Counted from the first letter of the stretch, positions 1-8,431 are shown. The stretch is DNA of 64,000 nucleotides from PALSA-505 sp035308365 (GCA_035308365.1 DATGGU010000023.1:57274-121273); one strand, 5' to 3'. Numbers and translations are program-made. Notes: generated by a model from the sequence alone, not told the origin.

Positions 1-270
1 GAAGCGTTCGCCGAGTCGCTGCGGCTGTATGCGCCCACCGAGTTCCTCGACCGGTCCCTGGTCATGCTCGGGCACGCCAGGTGCAAGCTCGAGGCGGACG
101 AGCCGGAGGAAGCGCTGCGGATCAGCAAGGACGTGCTGTACGAGCTGCCGCGCGAGCACCGCACCGAGATCGTCGTGCATGCCGCCCGGGCACTCGGCGA
201 TTCGGTCGCCGCGCGGTTCGGCAGCCTGCCCGCGGTCCGCGAGTACCGCACGCTCCTGCTCAGCGCCTGA
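1..270 (+). CDS. C-terminal end of a TPR-like regulatory protein (partial)
   Basis: The reading frame is open from the left edge and ends with TGA at 268-270, so only the last 89 residues are present. The visible part is helical, rich in Ala, Leu and Glu, with the pattern EALRISKDVL followed by PREHRTEIVVHAARAL. It resembles the tetratricopeptide tail of actinobacterial helix-turn-helix regulators; that assignment is from memory of the family and rests on a short fragment. No DNA-binding part is visible. Its last 11 bp overlap the end of the convergent prolyl oligopeptidase gene. Confidence 0.6.
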   Translation, partial: EAFAESLRLYAPTEFLDRSLVMLGHARCKLEADEPEEALRISKDVLYELPREHRTEIVVHAARALGDSVAARFGSLPAVREYRTLLLSA

Positions 271-2407
271 TTCCCTGCAGGCCGGTGTAGCAGGCGGCGA
301 AGGCGAGGGTGTCAGCGGCCAAGGACACCGAACGGCTGACCGCCCGTGCCCCGTGCCCCGCCGATGACTCGCGGCGCAGCAGGACCGGTGGCGCGCCGGC
401 GGCTACGGCGTGCTGCAGCGCCGCGCACATCTTGCGTGCGTGCATCGGATCGACACGCGAGTCGCTGTCGAACACGGTGAACAGGACGGCCGGGTAGGCG
501 GTTCCGTCCTGGACATGGTGGTAGGGGGAGTAGCCGAGCAGCCAGCCGAGTTCCCGGGGATCGCAGGCCGAGCCGAACTCGTCGGTCCACAGCTCGCCGA
601 GGCCGAACCGCTCGTACCGCACCATGTCGAGCAACGGCGCCGAACATATCGCGGCCGCGCACAGGTCGGGGCGTTGCGTGATCGCCGTGCCGACCAGCAG
701 CCCGCCGTTCGAGCCGCCCCAGATGGCGAGCTGCCGCGGCGTGGTGTACCCGGCCGAGATCAGCCACCCGGCCGCCGCGTAGAAGTCGTCGAAGACGCGC
801 TGCTTGTGCTCGCGCATCCCGGCCCGGTGCCACTGTTCACCCTCTTCGGAGCCGCCGCGCAGCGAGGCGATCGCATACACGCCGCCGGCCTCCACCCAGG
901 ACAGGATGGTGGCGGAGTAGGCCGGGGTCATGCTGACACCGAACCCGCCGTATCCATACAGGATCGTGGGCCGCGCCGGCCCGGGCGCAGGCTCGGCGCC
1001 CGAGATGATCAGCATCCGGACCAGGGTGCCGTCCTTGGATTCGTAGGTCACCTGCTCGGCGTGCACATGGGGGAGTTCGACGGTGCCGGGGGAGCGGGCC
1101 CACTCCCGCACCTCGCCGGTGCGGCCGTCGTAGTGATAGACGACCACGGGGGTGGTGTTGTCGGTATAGGTGAACCACGCCTCGTGACCGCCCTCGGGGC
1201 GCTCGTGGATCCCGCCGATGCTGCCCAGGCCGGGCAACGGCACCGTCCCGGTCTGCTCACCCGTCGCCAGGTCGTGCACGGTGATCTCACCGATGGCGTG
1301 CCGCCGCCATCCGGCCAGCAGCAGCGGCCGGCGCAGTTCGGCCCCGTCCAGGATGGCGATGTCGGTCAGCACCGCGTCCGGGCGTTCGGTGATGAGGTCC
1401 CGCCAGCCGGCCTCGCCGTCGATCGCCGGGTCCGCCGGGTCGGCGATGGCGAGCCTGCCCCGGGGTGCCCCGGCGTCGGTGAAGACGTAGAGCGTCCCGT
1501 CCCGGCCGGTGATCAGCGTGGACCGCGCGTCCACGTCCCGCTGCACCACCCGGAACTCGGGCGCGGCCGGATCAGATGCGGTCAGGTCGGCGATCCACAG
1601 GTCGTTGCGCGGCGCGGTGCCAAGCGCGGCCCAGATCACCAGCCATCGCCCGTCCCTGCTCACCGATGCCCGGTAGTAGGTGGTCTTGTCCATCCCGTCA
1701 CCGAAGATCGTGACGTCTTCCGGCGATGGCGTGCCGACCCGGTGCAGGTACACCCGGCGGTGGTACTGCTGCTCGCCGTCGGGAACAGCGTCGGCAGGCA
1801 GCCTGCGCACGTAGTAGAACGCCTTGCCGTGCGGCCCCCGGCCGGCGGCGGTGCCGGGCAGCCAGGCGACGGCCGAGTACCGGCACCGGTCGATGGGCTC
1901 ATCCAGTTCCTGGCCGGTGACCACGTCCATCACCCGCAGGATGGACTCCTCGCTGCCGCCAACAGAGAGCTGGTAGGCCAGCAGTTCGCCTTCCTTGTCG
2001 GGCTGCCAGGCGTCCAGGGTGGTGATGCCGGACGGGTCGATCGCCATGGGATCGATGAGCGCGCGCTCCACCGGCGGCGCGCCGGGCCCGGGCCCTGGGA
2101 CCGCCGTGAACAGCACGGCGTGGTCCTGATCGGCCGTGCGGCGCTGGAAGAACTGGCGCTCGCCCCGCCAGTGCGGTGCGCCGACGGTCCCCGAACGCAT
2201 CAGCTCGGCGAGCCGGGCGGCCAGCGCATCCCGGCCGGGCAGCGCCGCCACCTGCTCGGCGAACAGCGCGTCCTGAGCCGCCTGCCAGTCCTTGGTCTCG
2301 GGGGATCCGGGATCTTCGAGCCATCGGTACGGATCCCGCACCACGTGGCCGAAGAGGTCCTCGGCGATGTCGAGCCTGGGTGCGTCCGGGTAGTGGAGGT
2401 CCGCCAT
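260..2407 (-). CDS. Prolyl oligopeptidase family serine peptidase (S9A)
   Basis: A 715-residue protein, the usual size for cytosolic prolyl endopeptidases, which cut short peptides after proline. The N-terminal beta-propeller starts with LHYPDAP and DPYRWLED, typical of S9A. The C-terminal alpha/beta-hydrolase domain carries the nucleophile motif GGSNGG (Ser near residue 564), the Asp loop DSDSRVDP (near 650) and the His motif SAGHGA (near 682), so the triad looks complete. I chose ATG at 2405-2407 because family similarity begins there; the frame is open further upstream but without similarity. No signal peptide is seen. It lies 43 bp downstream of an enoyl-CoA hydratase gene on the same strand and may be co-transcribed with it. 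Confidence 0.92.
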   Translation of the reverse strand: MADLHYPDAPRLDIAEDLFGHVVRDPYRWLEDPGSPETKDWQAAQDALFAEQVAALPGRDALAARLAELMRSGTVGAPHWRGERQFFQRRTADQDHAVLFTAVPGPGPGAPPVERALIDPMAIDPSGITTLDAWQPDKEGELLAYQLSVGGSEESILRVMDVVTGQELDEPIDRCRYSAVAWLPGTAAGRGPHGKAFYYVRRLPADAVPDGEQQYHRRVYLHRVGTPSPEDVTIFGDGMDKTTYYRASVSRDGRWLVIWAALGTAPRNDLWIADLTASDPAAPEFRVVQRDVDARSTLITGRDGTLYVFTDAGAPRGRLAIADPADPAIDGEAGWRDLITERPDAVLTDIAILDGAELRRPLLLAGWRRHAIGEITVHDLATGEQTGTVPLPGLGSIGGIHERPEGGHEAWFTYTDNTTPVVVYHYDGRTGEVREWARSPGTVELPHVHAEQVTYESKDGTLVRMLIISGAEPAPGPARPTILYGYGGFGVSMTPAYSATILSWVEAGGVYAIASLRGGSEEGEQWHRAGMREHKQRVFDDFYAAAGWLISAGYTTPRQLAIWGGSNGGLLVGTAITQRPDLCAAAICSAPLLDMVRYERFGLGELWTDEFGSACDPRELGWLLGYSPYHHVQDGTAYPAVLFTVFDSDSRVDPMHARKMCAALQHAVAAGAPPVLLRRESSAGHGARAVSRSVSLAADTLAFAACYTGLQGIRR

Positions 2408-2450
2408 GTCAGGCACCCTAACCGAGACCACGGGGCAGCCGGCGACCAGG

Positions 2451-3263
2451 TCAGCCGCCGCTGAACCGGGGCTGACGCTTCCCGGCGAAGGCCAGGACTC
2501 CCTCGGCGAAGTCGGCGGAGGTGGCCATCTCCTGCTGGATCCCGGCTTCGAACTCGAGCTGGGCGTCCATGTTATGGAACAGCCAGTTGTTGAGCTGGCG
2601 CTTGGTCCCGGCGTAGGAGCGGGTCGGCCCGGCGGCCATGCGGCTGACCAGCTCATCCGCGCGGACGGAGAGCTCGCCGTCCGGCCAGACCTGGTTGATC
2701 AGCCCCCAGTCCAGGGCCTGCCTGGCCTCGACCCGGTTTCCCAGCATGGCCATCTCGATGGCCCGGGCGAAGCCGACCCGGGCCGGCACCAGCACCGACG
2801 AGCCACCATCCGGGACGAGCCCGATGTTGACGAAGGCGAGCAGGAAGAACGCGGACTCGGCCGCGAGTATCAGGTCGCAGGCCAGCGCGAGCGACAGGCC
2901 GATCCCGGCCGCGGCGCCGTTGACCGCGGCGATCACCGGCTTGGGCATCCGGCGGATCCCGGTGATGATCGGGTGGTACCGCTCGGTCAGCACGCTGTAC
3001 AGGTCGGGAGAGCCGTCGTCGTTGACCGGTGGCGCGTCCTTGAGGTCAGCTCCGCTGGAGAACGCGCGCCCGGCCCCGGTGATCAGCACCGCCCGGACCC
3101 CGGCGTCCTCGCCGGTGGCCTTCACGGCGTCGACCAGGTCGAAGCCGAACTGGGTGTTCCACGCGTTCATCCGCTCGGGGCGGTTGAGCTCGACCTTCGC
3201 GGCCGCACCGCGCCGGTACAGGTTGATGGTGGCGTATTCGCGGACCAGCTCGTAATCGCTCAC
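2451..3263 (-). CDS. Enoyl-CoA hydratase/isomerase family protein
   Basis: A 270-residue crotonase-fold protein. ELNRPERMNAWN, the oxyanion-hole segment SSGADLK and the second oxyanion segment NGAAAGIGLSLALACDLILA are typical of the family, which hydrates or isomerises acyl-CoA substrates. The GTG start at 3261-3263 fits family length; the frame opens further upstream only into the divergent promoter. The substrate cannot be told. It is divergent from a TetR-type gene across an intergenic gap that holds a near-palindrome, and upstream of the prolyl oligopeptidase. Confidence 0.9.
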   Translation of the reverse strand: MSDYELVREYATINLYRRGAAAKVELNRPERMNAWNTQFGFDLVDAVKATGEDAGVRAVLITGAGRAFSSGADLKDAPPVNDDGSPDLYSVLTERYHPIITGIRRMPKPVIAAVNGAAAGIGLSLALACDLILAAESAFFLLAFVNIGLVPDGGSSVLVPARVGFARAIEMAMLGNRVEARQALDWGLINQVWPDGELSVRADELVSRMAAGPTRSYAGTKRQLNNWLFHNMDAQLEFEAGIQQEMATSADFAEGVLAFAGKRQPRFSGG

Positions 3264-3290
3264 AAGCCGAACCCTAACAGAGCAAAACTC

Positions 3291-3307
3291 CGGAGTGATA
3301 CTCTCCG
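3291..3307. promoter_or_regulatory. Near-palindrome between divergent ECH and TetR genes (candidate operator)
   Basis: CGGAG and CTCCG flank a 7-bp centre, giving a 17-bp near-palindrome six bases before the TetR ATG. Placement between divergent genes is typical of TetR autoregulatory operators. The binding role is inferred. Confidence 0.45.
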
Positions 3308-3312
3308 AATCG

Positions 3313-4029
3313 ATGACTTCGTCCCAGACCCGCCGCCGCATCCTCGATGCGGCCCTGGCCTGTTTCACCGAAGACGGCTACGAGCAGACCACGATCGCCC
3401 GCATCCGGCAGCGCAGCGGCACCTCGAACGGCGCGCTCTTCCACCACTTCGCCTCGAAGGAGGCCATCGCCGACGCGCTCTACGTGGCGGCGATCGCCTC
3501 GTTCCAGCAGGGCCTGTGGGAGCTGCTCGCCCGCCGGCCGCGCTCACTGCGGGCGGCGGTGCACGGCACGATCGCCCACCAGTTGCGCTGGACCGAGCAG
3601 AACGCCGACCTCGCCCGCTTCGTCTACCAGCGCGGTCACCTCGACTGGGCCACCCCGGCGGGTGCCGAGCTTGACGCGCTCAACCGCGAGCTGGCGGCGG
3701 CCTTCAGGCAGTGGATGGCGCCGCTGGCCGCCAGCGGTGAGATCCGTCCCACCTCGATCCTGGTGATCACCGCCATCGTCGGCGGCCCGGCGCACGCGAT
3801 CGCGCGGCGCTGGCTGTCCGGGCAGCTCAAGGCCCCGCTGACGGCGTTCGTTGACGAGCTCGCCGACGCGGCCTGCGCCGGGCTGCGCGGAACTCAAGTG
3901 CGGGCGCGGCCGCCGCAGCGCATCCCGGCCAAAGGCCGCCTGACCCTCGAACTTCTCGGCGACGACGGCAGCGTGCTCTCGCGCAGCCAGGTCACCGCTG
4001 AGCTAGAGCCCGGATCACAGCAGGGATAG
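3313..4029 (+). CDS. TetR/AcrR family transcriptional regulator
   Basis: A 238-residue repressor. The N-terminal HTH runs from RRRILDAALACFTEDGYEQT through IARIRQRSGTSNGALFHHF (about residues 6-55), the classic TetR DNA-binding signature; the rest is a helical ligand domain. I prefer ATG at 3313 to one six codons earlier because it puts the HTH at the usual distance from the start. It is divergent from the enoyl-CoA hydratase/prolyl oligopeptidase pair, which it may control, possibly in response to an acyl-CoA; that is inference. Confidence 0.88.
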   Translation: MTSSQTRRRILDAALACFTEDGYEQTTIARIRQRSGTSNGALFHHFASKEAIADALYVAAIASFQQGLWELLARRPRSLRAAVHGTIAHQLRWTEQNADLARFVYQRGHLDWATPAGAELDALNRELAAAFRQWMAPLAASGEIRPTSILVITAIVGGPAHAIARRWLSGQLKAPLTAFVDELADAACAGLRGTQVRARPPQRIPAKGRLTLELLGDDGSVLSRSQVTAELEPGSQQG

Positions 4030-4046
4030 GGCGGCGGCCACGGCCA

Positions 4047-4448
4047 TCAGGCGAAGCTGGCCCGGATGAACCCGAGCAGCCTTGCATGCTGGTCCAGCAG
4101 CTCGGTCACATCCTCCCGCCCGAACTGGCCGAACTGGTCGAACTCGGCCATCTCGGTGAGCTCGGTGCGCACGTCCGCCAGCACGCCGACCATGCTGGAC
4201 ACAATGGCCTGCGGGTCACGCATGCTCTCCAGGCCCCGGTCCGGGCCATGGATGATCTGCGCCTGGACGAGCTGGTCGGCCACGTCCTGCGAGCAGCCGA
4301 GACCGACCTCGATCAGGTCACTCCAGCGGCGGGCTATCGTCCGCAGGCCGGTCCAGCGCGTGTAGCCGATGAAGATCGACTCCCATTGGCGGGTGATGAA
4401 CTTCTCCCAGCCGATGTCTTCCACTTCTTCCGGATCGTGGTCATACAC
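4047..4448 (-). CDS. Conserved hypothetical protein
   Basis: A 133-residue acidic, mostly helical protein with no signal peptide or membrane segment, and no family I recognise. The GTG start at 4446-4448 is supported by AGGAG eleven bases upstream. The body contains W-rich stretches (EKFITRQWESIFIGYTRW) and a Glu/Asp-rich second half. It sits convergent with the TetR gene and divergent from the Pr6Pr membrane protein, so no operon partner hints at a role. Confidence 0.6.
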   Translation of the reverse strand: MYDHDPEEVEDIGWEKFITRQWESIFIGYTRWTGLRTIARRWSDLIEVGLGCSQDVADQLVQAQIIHGPDRGLESMRDPQAIVSSMVGVLADVRTELTEMAEFDQFGQFGREDVTELLDQHARLLGFIRASFA

Positions 4449-4499
4449 GAAGCCCGCTCCTGCGTGGTCTGCGTGGCGCGGTCAGATACTGTGCGTCCC

Positions 4500-5162
4500 A
4501 TGATCGCACGCGTCTGGCACGGGGTGATCGCGGTGGCGGTCTGCGTCGCGATGGTGCTGCAGATCGTGATCGCGGTCCGGGTCAGCGGTACCCCGCACGA
4601 GGTGACCACGGGTGTGCTGCGCGGCAGTTCGCTGGCCGGCCGGATCATCCGGGTGCTCAGCTTCTTCACCATCCAGAGCAACCTGCTGTCCGGCGCCGTG
4701 TCCGCTCAGCTCGCGCTGCGGCCCGGGCGCGACGGCCCGGCCTGGCGCGCGCTGCGGCTGACGGCGCTCACCGGGATCACCGTGACCGGCATCGTCTACT
4801 CAACCGTGCTCGCCGCGATCCACCAGCCGAACGGCACCGCCGAGACCGTGGTGAACCTCATCGTGCACTACATCGTGCCGGTCATGATGATCGTGGGCTG
4901 GCTGCTGTTCGGCCCGCGCCCGCGCATCGACCGCCGGACGGTGGCCTGGTCGCTGCTGTTCCCCGTGTTGTGGCTGGCCTACACCCTGGTACGCGGGGCG
5001 ATCTGGGAGTGGTACCCGTACCCGTTCCTGGACGTCGCCACGCACGGGTACGGCCGGGTCGCCGGCAACGCCCTGCTGGTCACCGTCGTGCTCGGCCTTG
5101 TCGCGGCCCTGTTCGCGACCGGCGACCGGTTCCTGCCCTCGGCCCAGGCCGCACAACCCTGA
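4500..5162 (+). CDS. Pr6Pr family integral membrane protein
   Basis: A 220-residue protein with about six hydrophobic helices. The motifs FFTIQSNLLSG and VHYIVPVMMIVGWLLFGPRP, and the later WLAYTLVRG...YPYPFLDV, are characteristic of the Pr6Pr membrane family, whose function is not established. The start is ATG at 4500; the long open frame upstream shows no similarity. It stands alone on its strand before the HNH gene. Confidence 0.8.
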   Translation: MIARVWHGVIAVAVCVAMVLQIVIAVRVSGTPHEVTTGVLRGSSLAGRIIRVLSFFTIQSNLLSGAVSAQLALRPGRDGPAWRALRLTALTGITVTGIVYSTVLAAIHQPNGTAETVVNLIVHYIVPVMMIVGWLLFGPRPRIDRRTVAWSLLFPVLWLAYTLVRGAIWEWYPYPFLDVATHGYGRVAGNALLVTVVLGLVAALFATGDRFLPSAQAAQP

Positions 5163-5278
5163 CGCAGCGCGCGGCATTAGGTATATGTTGGCGGATCCGC
5201 TTCGCAGCCGGCACACTAGGTCCAGGGCGTACCCTGATCGTGCCGGCTTGGGCGAAGAGGGCGGAGGTGGAAGGCGGA

Positions 5279-5791
5279 GTGCGGCGAGTACTGCTGCTCA
5301 ACGTCACATATGAACCGCTCACCACGGTTGGTCTCCGCCGTGCCGTGTGCCTGGTGCTTTGTGACAAGGCGGAGATCGTGCACGACGATCTCGCGGGCGC
5401 GACCCTCCACTCGGCCTCGGTCAGCCTCGCCACGCCGTCGGTGATCAGGCTCCGCCGGTACGTCCGGGTGCCATACCGCAACCGGGTGCCGCTGACCAGA
5501 GCCGCGCTCATGCGCCGGGACAACTACCTGTGCGCCTACTGCGGCCATCGCGCCGAGACCGTCGACCACGTCGTCCCGCGCAGCCGGGGTGGCGGCCACA
5601 CCTGGGAGAACTGCGTCGCGTCCTGCCGGACGTGCAATCACCGCAAGGCCGACCGCCTGGTCGAGGAACTCGGCTGGACCCTGCTGTGCGTCCCGGCCGT
5701 TCCGCGCGGCGCCCACTGGCGGCTGATCGGCGCCAGCCACGACGGCGATCCCCAGTGGGACGCCTACCTGACCGAGCCCAGCGCCGCGTGA
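5279..5791 (+). CDS. HNH endonuclease
   Basis: A 170-residue protein of the common actinobacterial type that begins LLLNVTYEPLTTV. The HNH core is complete: CAYCGHRAETVDHVVPRSRGG followed by WENCVASCRTCNHRKADR (residues about 80-125), with two CxxC pairs for a structural zinc and the DH/N/H catalytic residues. GTG at 5279 follows GGAGG by 11 bp; an in-frame GTG at 5267 is an alternative. It is a free-standing gene without restriction or mobile-element partners, so a housekeeping DNA-processing role is more likely than mobility (inference). Confidence 0.88.
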   Translation: MRRVLLLNVTYEPLTTVGLRRAVCLVLCDKAEIVHDDLAGATLHSASVSLATPSVIRLRRYVRVPYRNRVPLTRAALMRRDNYLCAYCGHRAETVDHVVPRSRGGGHTWENCVASCRTCNHRKADRLVEELGWTLLCVPAVPRGAHWRLIGASHDGDPQWDAYLTEPSAA

Positions 5792-5815
5792 TCAAGCCGC
5801 CAGGGGAGCCGCCGC

Positions 5816-6958
5816 GTGGAACGTGACATCTTTACCGGGGAACATGTGGCGTTCCGGGACATGGTCAGGTCGTTCATCGCCAAGGAGATCGCTCCGTACC
5901 ACGACCAGTGGGAGCGGGACGGCATGGTCTCCAGGGACGTCTGGCTGGCGGCCGGCCGGGCGGGCCTGCTCGGCATCGAGATCGACGAGAAGTACGGCGG
6001 CGGCGGCAGCCAGGACTACCGGTACTACGTGATCCTCGGTGAGGAACTCTCCAGAGCCGGAACCTACGGCCCCGGGTTCGCCGTCCACAACGACATCATC
6101 GGCCCGTACTTCCAGCGCCTGGCAACCCCCGAGCAGTGCGAACGCTGGCTGCCGGGATATTGCTCCGGTGAGATCATCACGGCGATCGCGATGAGCGAGC
6201 CCGGCGCCGGCAGCGACCTGCAGGGCATGCGCACCATGGCCGTCCGGGACGGCGACGATTACATCCTCAACGGCCAGAAGACGTTCATCTCCAACGGCCA
6301 GCTCTGCGACCTGGTGATCGTCGCGGTGCGGACCGATCCCGAGGCGGGCTACCGGGGCATCAGCCTGCTGGTGGTGGAGCGCGGAATGCCCGGCTTCGAG
6401 CGCGGCCGCAACCTGGACAAGCTTGGCATGCACGCCCAGGACACCTCCGAACTCTTCTTCAACGACGTCCGGGTGCCCGCGGCCAACCGGCTCGGCGACG
6501 AGGGCGGCGGGTTCATCGCCCTGATGCAGAACCTTCCGCGCGAGCGGGTCTCCATCGGCACCTCGGCGCTGGCCGGCGCCGAGAAGATGTTCGAGATGAC
6601 GCTTGAATACTGCAAGGAGCGGGAGGCGTTCGGCCGCCCGATCGGCAAGTTCCAGCACAACCGGTTCGTCCTGGCCGAGATGGCGACCGAGATCGCCGTG
6701 GCCCGCGCCTTCACCGACCGCTGCGTCACCGAGCACAACGCCGGCCGGCTCAGCACCGAAGAGGCGTCCATGCTCAAGTGGTGGGACACGGAACTGTGCA
6801 ACCGGGTCATTGATCGCTGCCTCCAGCTGCACGGCGGTTACGGCTATATGCGGGAGTACGCGGTCGCCAGGGCCTTCGCCGACGGCAGGGCACAGACCAT
6901 CTTCGGCGGCACCACCGAGATCATGAAGGAGATCATCGGCCGCGGCCTGGGCCTTTGA
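5816..6958 (+). CDS. Acyl-CoA dehydrogenase
   Basis: A 380-residue FAD-dependent dehydrogenase of beta-oxidation-like pathways. Visible are the FAD/substrate segment AIAMSEPGAGSDLQGMRT, the central NGQKTFISNG, the PRERVSIG...EYCKEREAFG helix and the C-terminal LHGGYGYMREY...IFGGTTEIMKEIIGR. The last block has the GGTTEI form seen in long-chain/isovaleryl types rather than the YEGT form of medium-chain enzymes. The GTG start at 5816 has AGGGGAG eight bases upstream. It follows the HNH gene by 24 bp, but a functional link is unlikely. Confidence 0.93.
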   Translation: MERDIFTGEHVAFRDMVRSFIAKEIAPYHDQWERDGMVSRDVWLAAGRAGLLGIEIDEKYGGGGSQDYRYYVILGEELSRAGTYGPGFAVHNDIIGPYFQRLATPEQCERWLPGYCSGEIITAIAMSEPGAGSDLQGMRTMAVRDGDDYILNGQKTFISNGQLCDLVIVAVRTDPEAGYRGISLLVVERGMPGFERGRNLDKLGMHAQDTSELFFNDVRVPAANRLGDEGGGFIALMQNLPRERVSIGTSALAGAEKMFEMTLEYCKEREAFGRPIGKFQHNRFVLAEMATEIAVARAFTDRCVTEHNAGRLSTEEASMLKWWDTELCNRVIDRCLQLHGGYGYMREYAVARAFADGRAQTIFGGTTEIMKEIIGRGLGL

Positions 6959-7064
6959 TGGCCTGCTCACGGCAGCGCGCAAATATAACGAATTTGGATT
7001 CCTTTACGGTGCACTAACCGTGCCGCTCACGCGCGGCGACCGGCGCGGTATACCGAACTTTCGG

Positions 7065-7086
7065 GCGGTAAGCCGCCGGTTACCGC
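7065..7086 (+). terminator. Hairpin downstream of the acyl-CoA dehydrogenase
   Basis: GCGGTAA and TTACCGC form a perfect 7-bp stem around an 8-base GC-rich loop, about 105 bp after the acyl-CoA dehydrogenase stop and just before the convergent GGDEF remnant. There is no T-run, so termination is inferred from placement only. Confidence 0.4.
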
Positions 7087-7093
7087 TGACGGC

Positions 7094-7318
7094 CTATCCC
7101 TGCAGGCCTGCCGGCGGACCACCCGCCAGCCGGACGCTGTTGCAACCTGAGCGCTTGGCCCAGTAGAGCGCGGCGTCGGCGGCGGTGAGCAGGTCGGTCA
7201 GGCCGGTGATCCTGTCGCCGAGAGCGGTGACGCCGATCGAGACGGTCACGTGCGGATCCCGGCCAGCTCGCGGGGTGGCCGGGATGGCCGGGATGGCCAG
7301 TTCGCTGACCCGGGCCAC
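7094..7318 (-). pseudogene. Remnant of a GGDEF (diguanylate cyclase) domain C-terminus
   Basis: A 74-codon frame of which residues about 22-67 match the end of a GGDEF domain: HVTVSIGVTAL, then LLTAADAALYWAKRSGCNSV, which is the usual VSIGVA...ADxALYxAKxxGRN tail. The catalytic GGDEF loop and everything N-terminal to it are absent, and the upstream DNA belongs to the LapA gene. It is best read as a truncated, non-functional remnant at the edge of the accessory patch. Confidence 0.65.
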
Positions 7319-7343
7319 CGTCCAGCGGGGTGTGGGCCGTTGC

Positions 7344-7721
7344 CTACTGGCTGGGTGGGGCAGGGGCGGCCGGCGGCCGGCGGCGGGTGCGGCGGAGGGC
7401 CCGCCGCAGCTGGGTGATCCGGGCGGTCCCGGCAGCGGCCATCAGCAGGGCCCCGGCGGCGACGGCCAGCAGCAGCGCCACGGCCGTGGGCAGCGTGAGG
7501 TGGGCGCCCAGGAAGCTGAGGTGCAGGGCGTGGGTGTTCTGGATGATGAAGATCAGCACCACGAGGAGGACGGCGGCGCCGGCGATCAGGGCGGTGTGCA
7601 TGCCGCTGATCCGGGTATGGGCCCGGCCGCGCCGGGGCGGCTGCGCCGTGGGCGGGGGCCGGGTGGCGCCGTTGGAGGGGGGTGGCATGGTGCCCGGAGG
7701 CGGTGAGGTCTGTGCAGGCAT
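7344..7721 (-). CDS. LapA family (DUF1049) membrane protein
   Basis: A 125-residue protein. A Pro-rich N-terminus leads into two hydrophobic helices: ALIAGAAVLLVVLIFIIQNT, then HALHLSFLGAHLTLP and AVALLLAVAAGALLMA. The 'IIQNTH..H.SFLGAHLTLP' pattern is typical of LapA/YciS-type proteins, known elsewhere as lipopolysaccharide-assembly factors but of unknown role in actinobacteria. A basic tail (RRALRRTRRR) follows. ATG at 7721 has AAGGAGA upstream. It lies 78 bp after the 27-residue membrane peptide gene on the same strand, so the two probably share a transcript. Confidence 0.8.
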   Translation of the reverse strand: MPAQTSPPPGTMPPPSNGATRPPPTAQPPRRGRAHTRISGMHTALIAGAAVLLVVLIFIIQNTHALHLSFLGAHLTLPTAVALLLAVAAGALLMAAAGTARITQLRRALRRTRRRPPAAPAPPSQ

Positions 7722-7799
7722 GGCATTGTCTCCTTCCCGGGGACACGGGGTTGGCGCGCCGGGCCGCGGGGCGGGGCGCCGCGGGTGGGGTGGCGGCTC

Positions 7800-7883
7800 T
7801 CAGCGGTGCCGCCGCCGCAGCCGCCTGCCGGCATACAGGCCGGCGAATACGAGGATGGCGATGATGATCAGGCCGGTGAGCAT
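7800..7883 (-). CDS. 27-residue single-pass membrane peptide
   Basis: A short gene reading MLTGLIIIAILVFAGLYAGR followed by the basic tail RLRRRHR and TGA. It has one hydrophobic helix (residues 2-18) and a positively charged C-terminus. ATG at 7881-7883 is preceded at good spacing by GAAGGAGAG, a strong ribosome-binding site. It lies upstream of the LapA-like gene on the same strand, and downstream of a CTAG-N10-CTAG palindrome about 90 bp away. The layout suggests a small membrane component expressed with the LapA-like protein. No family is recognised. Confidence 0.6.
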   Translation of the reverse strand: MLTGLIIIAILVFAGLYAGRRLRRRHR

Positions 7884-7974
7884 GGCTCACTCTCCTTCGA
7901 TGACCCGAGGGTCACGGGCCGTCAGCGGCGGGTGTTTCCCAGGTTCTGCCCTCAGCCTACACTGGAAACAGAAA

Positions 7975-7994
7975 ACTAGCAATATATTTCTAGT
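7975..7994. promoter_or_regulatory. 20-bp palindrome, CTAG-N10-CTAG (candidate operator)
   Basis: ACTAGCAATATATTTCTAGT is a palindrome with a single mismatched pair, set in an unusually AT-rich stretch upstream of the membrane peptide/LapA genes. A related site with the same CTAG-N10-CTAG spacing lies at 8864-8883 upstream of the winged-helix gene. The flanking segment GAAAACTAGCAA...TATTTC is also shared, in the opposite orientation. The likely ligand is the winged-helix regulator encoded between the two sites (inference). Confidence 0.55.
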
Positions 7995-8122
7995 ATTGTT
8001 AATCTTGCGTCGGTGGAGAACCGGGCACTGCTGGCCAGCCACGCGCATGGTGCTGCCAGCGATTGCCGCCCAACGGCGCGGTGACGTCCGGGCCGGCGAA
8101 TACGGCCGGCTGGCTGCCTGGG

Positions 8123-8431
8123 TCAGGGTGCTGATCCCGCTGGCGGCTCGGCGGCGCCGGCTCCGTAGCCGGCCTGGGCTAGCATCCGGCGCAGGTTGAC
8201 CACTGCCTGGGTGTCGATGTCTTTGTCCCGGGGCGGGTCGAAGTATTCGGTCTGGGATCCGATGGTCACGGCAACCTTGCCGCCGGGCTGCTCTTCGGCT
8301 GAGCCGGTCACCTTGAGCAGCGACAGCACGGCGCGCCATTCGATGTTGTGGCCCGCCGGGTGCTGGAAGAGCTGGCACAGCGTGTTGCGGTGATGGTTGC
8401 TGAGGTGCGCTGGGCGCGATGGTGATGACAT
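8123..8431 (-). CDS. Conserved hypothetical protein
   Basis: A 102-residue protein with the pattern HHRNTLCQLFQHPAGHNIEW, LLKVTGSAEE, VAVTIGSQTEYFDPPRDKDID and VVNLRRMLAQAGY. I recall similar proteins as conserved actinobacterial hypotheticals; the fold resembles small alpha/beta HicA-like proteins, but I would not assign toxin activity. ATG at 8431 follows AGGAG by five bases. It is transcribed from the same strand as the winged-helix gene about 100 bp upstream. Confidence 0.65.
   Translation of the reverse strand: MSSPSRPAHLSNHHRNTLCQLFQHPAGHNIEWRAVLSLLKVTGSAEEQPGGKVAVTIGSQTEYFDPPRDKDIDTQAVVNLRRMLAQAGYGAGAAEPPAGSAP

Noticed and set aside
410..2464. 684-codon plus-strand frame opposite the prolyl oligopeptidase gene
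   Set aside because: GC-rich shadow: His/Gly/Arg/Val-rich translation without any family motif, while the minus strand has a complete S9A protease.
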